From the NCBI RefSeq assembly GCF_001856685.1, contig NZ_CP017812.1, forward strand, positions 868,001 to 932,000: 64,000 nucleotides of DNA, in the 5' to 3' direction. The stretch is from Boudabousia tangfeifanii. GTDB lineage: Bacteria > Actinomycetota > Actinomycetes > Actinomycetales > Actinomycetaceae. Positions 57,712 through 64,000 of this stretch are shown here, piece after piece. Position 1 is the stretch's first letter; the number at the start of each line of letters is the position of its first letter. The notes beneath the pieces are model-generated. The model did no database searches and was not told where the DNA came from. It was given only the letters and a program-made list of their open reading frames with translations. A program made the translations under genes and the position numbers.

Positions 57712-58620
57712 ATGCAGGATTCATCACCTTCAATCCCATCAACCTATGGCGCCTTTGATCTCGGCACTTTAGCAAAATCGCAGAATTCTTCAGTTTCAAC
57801 GGCATCTGAGAACAATGGAGTAGCCGCTGCTACCCAGCGAGTTCCTCTGACTATCGCCTTAGATGAGAAGAATTGGCCAGAAGTTGCTGAACTATCTGGA
57901 AAAGTCCCAGTAGTTGTTTGCTTTTGGGATCATGATGACACCGTCAGTGATCAGCTCACTGCTACCTTGCAAGAGTCGGTTACCTCGCTTGAAGGGCGAG
58001 CACTCCTAGCACTCGTTGAGGCGAAAGCGACCCCAGCGTTAAGTCAAGCTTTTCAAGTCACGGCAACTCCGGTTGTTTTTGCTCTGTTAAATTCTCGCCC
58101 GATTCCGCTTTTTAGCGGTTTGCAGGATAAGCAGACGATCGATCAAGTACTTGCTCAGTTACTCCAAGTCAGCGAGCAGGCTGGGGTTAATGGCAGGCTT
58201 GAAGTAAAACCAGAGGCATTAGGCCAGAATGAGCCAGAGATTCCCGAATACTATCAGCCAGCATTAGCGGCATTAGCAGCTAATGATTTGGCCTTGGCCG
58301 TCCAAGAGTGGGAACGAGTAGTAGTAAATCATCCTACTGACGCCCCAGCGAAGGCACATTTAGCTGCTGCCAAAATGGAACTTCGAGTGCAAGAAAACAA
58401 TGCTAACGAGCTCCAAGAAGATAACTTGGTTCGTGCTGATCAAGCCTTCCAAAAGCAAGACATCGAAACGGCCTACGAACTGCTATTGGCAGAGGTGGCG
58501 GCTAAGTCAGAGCAAAGCGAGGAAGCACGCAAACGCCTTCTCGAAGCTTTTACTGTCTACGGAAATGACCATCCGCTAACGGCACCAACTAGAAGGAAAC
58601 TAGCTTCCTTGCTGTTTTAG
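57712..58620 (+). CDS. Thioredoxin-fold/TPR protein (YbbN/CnoX-like)
   Basis: The 302-residue protein has an N-terminal thioredoxin fold (VPVVVCFWDHDDTVSDQLT, then cis-proline-type VTATPVVFALLN) in which the CxxC motif is replaced by WDHDD, so it is redox-inactive. It is followed by TPR-like helical repeats (about residues 175-300). This is the layout of YbbN/CnoX co-chaperones, which hold unfolding proteins. The position next to glgB matches Rv1324 in M. tuberculosis. AAGGAG lies 6 bases before its ATG. Confidence 0.85.
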   Translation: MQDSSPSIPSTYGAFDLGTLAKSQNSSVSTASENNGVAAATQRVPLTIALDEKNWPEVAELSGKVPVVVCFWDHDDTVSDQLTATLQESVTSLEGRALLALVEAKATPALSQAFQVTATPVVFALLNSRPIPLFSGLQDKQTIDQVLAQLLQVSEQAGVNGRLEVKPEALGQNEPEIPEYYQPALAALAANDLALAVQEWERVVVNHPTDAPAKAHLAAAKMELRVQENNANELQEDNLVRADQAFQKQDIETAYELLLAEVAAKSEQSEEARKRLLEAFTVYGNDHPLTAPTRRKLASLLF

Positions 58621-58696
58621 TTAGCTTTTGGGTTGACTTGCATTCGAGAGATCAATCTTGCCAAAGAAGCTAAAACAAGATAATAAGTTCAGACGG

Positions 58697-58749
58697 AATT
58701 GTTTAATCGGGGTGACCTCGCCAAGCGAGGTCACCCCGATTAAACAATT
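58697..58749. terminator. Bidirectional terminator, 24-bp perfect stem
   Basis: Positions 58697-58720 pair perfectly with 58726-58749 around a CCAAG loop. It lies between the convergent thioredoxin/TPR gene and glgB and is the longest stem in the window. Confidence 0.8.
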
Positions 58750-58756
58750 AGTTTAC

Positions 58757-60931
58757 TTACTCGCCCTTAGGCTCTAGCCAGAGAGCTCCGAGTGGTGGAA
58801 TACGAAGCGAAACCGAATGCGAACGACCATTCCAAGGTACGTCCTCGGCGGTAACTTCTCCTAGGTTACCTACCCCTGAGCCACCGAATTCAACGCTGTC
58901 GGTATTCAGAATTTCCTTCCACTTACCTCCGGAAGGAAGACCAACGCGGTAATCCTCGTGGGGGTTACCTGCGAAGTTACAGATACAAACCATCACGTCG
59001 TCAGGATTACTGCCGCGACGGACAAAGCTGATGAGATTTGCATTGGAATCCGATGCATCAATCCACTCAAATCCCTCATGGGTATCACGCCAAAGGGCAG
59101 GGCGAGATGCATACAATTCGTTCATCTTTTGGAGTGCTTGCTGAACCCCGCGGTGCTGAGAATCTTCCATCAAGCCCCAATCCAACGACCAGTCTTGATT
59201 CCATTCGCCGGTAGCACCGAGCTCTTGGCCCATGAACAAGAGTTGTTTGCCTGGGTGAGCCCACTGGTAGGCGAACAATAGGCGCAAGCCTGCCAGTTTC
59301 TGCCACTTGTCGCCAGGCATCTTCTGGTACAAGGATCCCTTGCCATGAACGACCTCGTCATGAGAGATAGGTAAGACGAAGTTCTCTGAGAAGGCGTATA
59401 CCAAGGAGAAAGTCAACTCGCCATGATGCCACTTGCGGTTAACTGGATCTTCTTCCAAATAGCGTAGGGTGTCGTTCATCCAGCCCATATTCCACTTCAT
59501 GCCGAAGCCTAAACCACCGGCTTCAGTCGGAGCAGAAACCCCTGGCCAAGCAGTGGATTCTTCTGCAATCATGACAATCCCTGGATTACGACGATAAGCA
59601 GTGGCGTTTGCTTCTTGCAGGAACTGGATAGCTTCTAGGTTTTCACGGCCACCATAAATATTTGGCTGCCATTGTCCATCGTTACGCGAGTAGTCGAGGT
59701 AAAGCATGGAGGCAACAGCATCGACACGTAGACCATCAATGTGGAATTCCTCGAGCCAGTACAAGGCATTTGCTACCAAGAAGTTACGAACTTCAGGGCG
59801 ACCGAAATTGAAGACCAAGGTACCCCAGTCAGGATGTTCGCCACGCAGTGGGTTCGGGTCTTCATAGAGGGGAGTGCCATCGAACTTTGCCAACGCCCAA
59901 GCATCCTTGGGGAAGTGGGCTGGTACCCAGTCGAGGATGACACCAATACCGGCTTGATGCAGGGCATCAACCAAGAACTTGAAATCGTCTGGAGTGCCAT
60001 AACGAGATGATGGAGCGTAGTAACTAGAGACTTGGTAGCCCCAAGAGCCGCCGAATGGGTGCTCAGCCACAGGCATGAATTCGACGTGGGTAAAGCCCAT
60101 TTCCTTCACGTAAGCGACAAGTTCCTTGGCTAGACCTCGGTAGCCCAACCCCTGAATCCAAGAGCCGACATGAACTTCGTAAACCGACATTGGACGATTG
60201 TGCGGATTAGTGTTCTTTCGTTCGTCCATCCAAGCGCCATCATTCCATTCGTGATGGGCTTTAGTGACTACTGAAGCAGTTGCTGGTGGAATTTCGGTGG
60301 CGCGAGCCATGGGGTCGGCCTTCTGGAACCAAGAACCATCCTGGGCACAGATTTCGAACTTATAGCGGGCGCCCAACTCAACGCCTGGAATAAAGATTTC
60401 CCATAGGCCACTAGCACCCAAGGAACGCATCGTGGTTCCCAGACCGTCCCAGTAGTTGAAGTCGCCTACTACGCGCACTGCCCTGGCGGAGGGCGCCCAG
60501 ACAGCGAAGGAGGCACCATGGACGACGCCGAGCGGACCAGTGTAGGAACGTAGGTGTGCTCCTAGCACCTTCCAAAGTTCTTCATGGCGGCCTTCATTAA
60601 TCAGGTACATGTCCATTTCGCCCACCGAGGGGAGGAAGCGGTATGGATCGTCGACGGTCTTAGTCTGCCCTTCGTAAGTCACCTGGATACGGTAATCAGG
60701 CACCTGAGGAACAGGTAGATGAGCTACCCAGATTCCTTCGTGCTCGTGTTTTGCTGGGAACTTACCATCTGGGGTTACTACCGTAACGTCCTCGGCCAAA
60801 CGGCGGAAAGTACGGATCGTGACGCCCCCGTTGTGTGGGTGGGCACCAAGTACCGAGTGAGGATCGTGGTAGTTACCATGGGCTACCGCATCCAAGACTT
60901 GTGGGGAAACGGGGAAAATATCGTTACTCAT
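58757..60931 (-). CDS. glgB: 1,4-alpha-glucan branching enzyme
   Basis: GlgB introduces alpha-1,6 branches in glycogen-like glucan. The 724-residue protein has an N-terminal CBM48-type domain ([21 protein letters not shown]) and a GH13 barrel with the nucleophile Asp in [13 protein letters not shown], the acid/base Glu in [12 protein letters not shown], and the transition-state Asp in [14 protein letters not shown]. It lies 25 bases downstream of glgE, the same order as in mycobacteria. Confidence 0.97.
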   Translation of the reverse strand: MSNDIFPVSPQVLDAVAHGNYHDPHSVLGAHPHNGGVTIRTFRRLAEDVTVVTPDGKFPAKHEHEGIWVAHLPVPQVPDYRIQVTYEGQTKTVDDPYRFLPSVGEMDMYLINEGRHEELWKVLGAHLRSYTGPLGVVHGASFAVWAPSARAVRVVGDFNYWDGLGTTMRSLGASGLWEIFIPGVELGARYKFEICAQDGSWFQKADPMARATEIPPATASVVTKAHHEWNDGAWMDERKNTNPHNRPMSVYEVHVGSWIQGLGYRGLAKELVAYVKEMGFTHVEFMPVAEHPFGGSWGYQVSSYYAPSSRYGTPDDFKFLVDALHQAGIGVILDWVPAHFPKDAWALAKFDGTPLYEDPNPLRGEHPDWGTLVFNFGRPEVRNFLVANALYWLEEFHIDGLRVDAVASMLYLDYSRNDGQWQPNIYGGRENLEAIQFLQEANATAYRRNPGIVMIAEESTAWPGVSAPTEAGGLGFGMKWNMGWMNDTLRYLEEDPVNRKWHHGELTFSLVYAFSENFVLPISHDEVVHGKGSLYQKMPGDKWQKLAGLRLLFAYQWAHPGKQLLFMGQELGATGEWNQDWSLDWGLMEDSQHRGVQQALQKMNELYASRPALWRDTHEGFEWIDASDSNANLISFVRRGSNPDDVMVCICNFAGNPHEDYRVGLPSGGKWKEILNTDSVEFGGSGVGNLGEVTAEDVPWNGRSHSVSLRIPPLGALWLEPKGE

Positions 60932-60956
60932 GATTTAGCTCTTTTCGCGGTTGAGA

Positions 60957-63218
60957 TTATTTAGGAAGGACGGAGAAAACGTGAGCGACACGTTCGTTGG
61001 GATCAAGCCTGACATAGTTTTCACTACCCCAAGTGTATTCATGACCATCAAGTAGGTCGCGCACTTGGTAAGTGCCTTGTGAAGTATCAACACCGAGTTT
61101 AGAAAGGTCGACCCCGACCATGCCTTCTTTGACATTTTGCGGATCTAGATTCACTACCACAATGACGGCGTCAGACTGGCCGTCGGCAGATAGTGTGGCC
61201 GGAACGTACTTCAAGAAGGCTACTAAGTCATCACTGGTGGAAGGCAATGCAACAAAGCCGCGCAACTGTCGGAGTGCCGCATGTTCTGCTTTTGCCTGAT
61301 TCAACTTAGTTAGCAGGTCAGCAATCCCGAAATGGTCGCCGGCCGCAAAATCCCGAGGACGGTACTCGTATTTTTCGTTGTCGTTTTGTTCTTCGAAACC
61401 CGGGCGTGGTTCGCTTTCGACCAGTTCATAACCCGAGTAGATGCCCCAAGTTGGTGCTCCCGTAGCAGCAAGAACTGCACGGATCGCAAACATGTTGCGT
61501 CCACCAGCTGTCATCTGAGGCGTCAAAATATCATGTGTGGTTGGCCAGAAGGATGGACGCATCAAATGATCGGTTTCGTGCGAAACTTCCCAGAAGTAAT
61601 CCAGAATCTCCTGCTTTCCAGTGCGCCACGCAAAGTAGGTGTAAGACTGGTGGAAACCAACCGCGCCCAAGGTTCGCATCATCGCTGGGCGAGTAAAGGC
61701 CTCGGCCAAGAACAACACCTCAGGGTGAGACTGACGCACTTCACGCAGTAAGCGCTGCCAGAAGATCAGTGGTTTAGTGTGCGGGTTGTCTACGCGGAAA
61801 ATAGTCACCCCGTGCTCAATCCACTTTAAAATCACCGCCAAAATCGCTTGGTAAATTCCCTCGGGATCCTGATCGAAATTCAGCGGATAGATATCTTGAT
61901 ATTTCTTGGGCGGATTTTCAGCGTAGGCGATAGTCCCGTCGACCCTCTGGCTGAACCACTGTGGGTGTTCCTTCACCCAAGGATGGTCAGGGGAGCACTG
62001 CAACGCCAAGTCGAGGGCAACTTCCATCCCATGAGCTTTTGCGGCAGCAACTAGGGCATCAAAATCGTCGAAAGTACCCAAGTCGGGGTGAATTGCGTCG
62101 TGCCCGCCCTCAGGGGAGCCGATGCCATAAGGGCTACCTGGATCGGTGGCACTAGCTTCAAGGGAGTTATTCTTTCCCTTTCTGAAAGTGGTGCCGATCG
62201 GGTGAACCGGAGTTAAATAGAGGACATCGAAGCCCATTTGTTCAATCCGATCGAGGGCGGGAATCAAGCCACGGAAGTTACCAGAGACCCAAGCACCTTG
62301 CTCGTCTCGATGAGCACCAAAGGAACGAGGGAAGACCTCGTACCAGTTACCGGTCAGCGCGCGGGAACGATCTACCTGTACTGGGAAGCGACGACTCTTA
62401 GTTACCAAGTCCATAAAGGGATAGTCGGAGAAAACTTTCCGAGTAGCGCCCGAGAGACCAGCAGAAAGACGTTCTTGGGGAGCTAAAGAATCGTCTGCTA
62501 GTTGTTTGCGAGTTTGAACTAGGTGTTCCCGAGCAGACGCGGAAAGCTGATATTTAGCTGACTCGCTCTTTGGTGGATAAGGCTTAACCTCGCCCGCTAG
62601 GACGCGGTCGAAGAGCGCTACGCCCTCGGCCAACATCAAATCGACATCGACGCCCGCCGCAATTTTGACTGAAGCATCGTGGACCCACGTGGCGTAGGGA
62701 TCGGAGAAAGCTTCGATGTGGAAGTAGTAGGCACCTGGCTCATCGGCTCGCAAGAAAGTTTCGTAACGATCGAGACCCGGCGCGATATCAACCATCTTCC
62801 GGCGATCCTTTTCTTCGCCAGCACTGTTGGTCAGAACGGCGTGGACACCAAACGCATCGTGGCCTTCTCTAAAGACAGTTGCTCTAACGGGGAAAGCTTC
62901 TCCTTCTACGGCCTTGGCGGGCCAGGAACCATCCTCAATTTGGGGAAATACTTCCGTCACTGGAATACGACTGATTGGGGTTGGCTCAGGGAACACCCAG
63001 GGGGCAGTAGTCTTAGTTGCCAAAGACGAGGGCGTCGATTCGAGTGGCGCTTCCTTCGGGCTATTTGACGACTTGGCAGAAGCTCCCGTGGTTTTGTTTG
63101 CGCCCTGAGGGGCTGAAGTTGGGGTCTTTTTCACCGTACTCTCCTCACTAACTGTTGATCTAGCGTCCTTGCTAGGCGATAGACGAGGCAATTTGATTTT
63201 AGGCTGCTTCTTTTTCAC
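60957..63218 (-). CDS. glgE: Alpha-1,4-glucan:maltose-1-phosphate maltosyltransferase
   Basis: GlgE extends alpha-glucan from maltose-1-phosphate. The 753-residue protein has a Ser/Thr/Lys-rich N-terminal tail of about 75 residues beyond the usual start. Then come an Ig-like domain and a GH13 barrel with GNWYEVFPRSFGAHRDEQG, the nucleophile Asp in TIFRVDNPHTKPL, and the catalytic Glu in VLFLAEAFTRPAMM. It starts at GTG; AAGG lies immediately upstream and a TATCCT hexamer 6 bases before suggests a leaderless start is possible. With glgB it forms the polymerising half of the GlgE pathway; treS/pep2 are not in the window. Confidence 0.95.
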   Translation of the reverse strand: MKKKQPKIKLPRLSPSKDARSTVSEESTVKKTPTSAPQGANKTTGASAKSSNSPKEAPLESTPSSLATKTTAPWVFPEPTPISRIPVTEVFPQIEDGSWPAKAVEGEAFPVRATVFREGHDAFGVHAVLTNSAGEEKDRRKMVDIAPGLDRYETFLRADEPGAYYFHIEAFSDPYATWVHDASVKIAAGVDVDLMLAEGVALFDRVLAGEVKPYPPKSESAKYQLSASAREHLVQTRKQLADDSLAPQERLSAGLSGATRKVFSDYPFMDLVTKSRRFPVQVDRSRALTGNWYEVFPRSFGAHRDEQGAWVSGNFRGLIPALDRIEQMGFDVLYLTPVHPIGTTFRKGKNNSLEASATDPGSPYGIGSPEGGHDAIHPDLGTFDDFDALVAAAKAHGMEVALDLALQCSPDHPWVKEHPQWFSQRVDGTIAYAENPPKKYQDIYPLNFDQDPEGIYQAILAVILKWIEHGVTIFRVDNPHTKPLIFWQRLLREVRQSHPEVLFLAEAFTRPAMMRTLGAVGFHQSYTYFAWRTGKQEILDYFWEVSHETDHLMRPSFWPTTHDILTPQMTAGGRNMFAIRAVLAATGAPTWGIYSGYELVESEPRPGFEEQNDNEKYEYRPRDFAAGDHFGIADLLTKLNQAKAEHAALRQLRGFVALPSTSDDLVAFLKYVPATLSADGQSDAVIVVVNLDPQNVKEGMVGVDLSKLGVDTSQGTYQVRDLLDGHEYTWGSENYVRLDPNERVAHVFSVLPK

Positions 63219-63281
63219 CCTTTAAGGATAACCAGAAAAAGCGAGATATGTGTGACCAAAGCGTGTGCCACGACACTAAAA

Positions 63282-63317
63282 AGCGGTGTTAAGGGGAGAA
63301 AACCCCTTAACACCGCT
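63282..63317 (-). terminator. Terminator of trpS
   Basis: A 15-bp perfect stem (63282-63296 with 63303-63317) has a 6-base loop. On the minus strand it follows the trpS stop by 18 bases and is trailed by TTTT, a standard intrinsic terminator. Confidence 0.85.
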
Positions 63318-63335
63318 AAAAATAAGCTCTAAGGC

Positions 63336-64000
63336 CTAGTAAACCATCTTCATGGCCTGTCGCACCTGAGCTAACTTTTCGTCAGCTTGGGCGTTAGCCT
63401 TTTCATTACCGGCAGCTAGAATCGAACGCAAGTAAGCCTCATCCTGGGCCAGTTCCGTACGGCGGGCACGAATTGGCTCGAGCATGCCATTAACTGCGTC
63501 AATGACCAAAGCCTTCAAGGCGCCGGCGCCCTTATCACCAATCTGGTCAGCGATTTCAGCAGGTGCTTGGCCAGTGGCTTCTGAGGCCATGAGAAGCAGG
63601 TTGGCAACTTCTGGGCGATTTACCGGATCGAAAGTGATCAGACGTTCGGAGTCAGTCACTGCCCGCTTGAGCATCTTGGCTGTCTGGTCGGCTGTCATTC
63701 CAAGTTCAATGGTATTGCCACGCGACTTAGACATCTTCTGGCCATCCGTGCCCAAAAGGTTCTGTACTTGAGAAAGTAGGGCATCAGGACGACGGAATAC
63801 TGGATGCGAAAGCTCACCGCGACCATAACGCTTGTCGAAGCGGTTCGCAATCAAACGAGTCTGCTCGATGTGAGGGAGCTGATCCTTACCAGCAGGCACC
63901 AAGTTAGCGTCGCAGAACAGGATGTCTGCAGCTTGGTGCACTGGGTAGGTCAACAAAAGACCGCTCATGGCACGGCCGCCAGTGGCTTCCAGTTCAGCCT
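63336..64000 (-). CDS. trpS: Tryptophanyl-tRNA synthetase, 5' part outside window
   Basis: The minus-strand frame enters from the right edge (first visible residues AELEATGGRAMSG) and gives about 221 C-terminal residues. It contains the class Ic motif TYPVHQAADILFCDANLVPAGKD with the following HIEQTR, and the KMSKS signature in DGQKMSKSRGNTIELG. The internal methionine at 63968 is not the start; the frame stays open to the edge. This enzyme charges tRNA-Trp. Confidence 0.95.
   Translation of the reverse strand, partial: AELEATGGRAMSGLLLTYPVHQAADILFCDANLVPAGKDQLPHIEQTRLIANRFDKRYGRGELSHPVFRRPDALLSQVQNLLGTDGQKMSKSRGNTIELGMTADQTAKMLKRAVTDSERLITFDPVNRPEVANLLLMASEATGQAPAEIADQIGDKGAGALKALVIDAVNGMLEPIRARRTELAQDEAYLRSILAAGNEKANAQADEKLAQVRQAMKMVY

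Noticed and set aside
61332..61751. 139-residue plus-strand frame opposite glgE
   Set aside because: It is a shadow of GlgE, whose catalytic motifs lie in the opposite frame.

Overview
The window reads as a chromosomal segment of a moderate-GC (about half G+C) actinomycete, probably of the Actinomycetaceae. Evidence: a fused 2-oxoglutarate decarboxylase/dehydrogenase (Kgd/OdhA), GlgE plus GlgB, the mismatch endonuclease NucS, a SigR/RsrA-type thiol-stress sigma/anti-sigma pair followed by the 24-residue ribosomal protein bL37, a DivIVA-like coiled coil, DUF2550 and DUF6912 proteins and leaderless-looking promoters. Genus and species cannot be read from the sequence. No prophage, insertion sequence, CRISPR array or rRNA is visible. 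One tRNA (Arg, anticodon CCG) is present.

Region 1-5.6 kb: a partial Rv3235-family gene and a LysM membrane protein (minus strand), a small conserved protein, a BldC/excisionase-like regulator, and an operon of a SAF-domain protein, a CpaE/MinD-like ATPase and a DUF6912 protein. Region 5.6-13.2 kb: a tightly packed minus-strand block sbcC-sbcD-rsgA-aroA-DoxX. Region 13.2-14.5 kb: sigma factor, zinc anti-sigma factor and bL37. Two exact GGAAT-N18-GTT promoters precede the sigma gene and bL37, so the sigma factor probably drives both itself and a ribosomal protein. Region 14.6-29.5 kb: a 1432-residue secreted trypsin-like protease with discoidin, proline-rich repeat and S-layer homology (SLH) domains; a GDSL-like protein lacking the catalytic serine; kgd; two CNNM/CorC membrane proteins; an M23 peptidase; a phosphodiesterase; tRNA-Arg; and a second SLH protein.

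Region 29.6-63.2 kb follows, from recalled family knowledge, the gene order of Mycobacterium tuberculosis Rv1292-Rv1327c: argS, lysA, (thr genes), rho, rpmE, prfA, prmC, a Sua5/YciO-like gene, wecA, atpI-like, atpBEFHAGDC, DUF2550, nucS, nagA, thioredoxin/TPR, glgB, glgE. The main departure lies between lysA and rho: hom and thrC are absent, and the gene in the thrB position encodes an intact, full-length homoserine-kinase-like protein without its ATP-binding loop, apparently a pseudokinase. A methyltransferase and a large DUF6541 membrane protein sit between rho and rpmE. The window ends in trpS (partial, minus strand).

Other notable signals: the octamer CGAGGACG occurs at least 22 times on both strands, in several reading frames, and as inverted pairs inside two terminator hairpins; ATP synthase epsilon lacks its C-terminal helices while alpha carries an acidic C-terminal extension; many gene ends carry long perfect hairpins without a U-tract; and several genes (argS, nagA, a small regulator, a small zinc protein) look leaderless.
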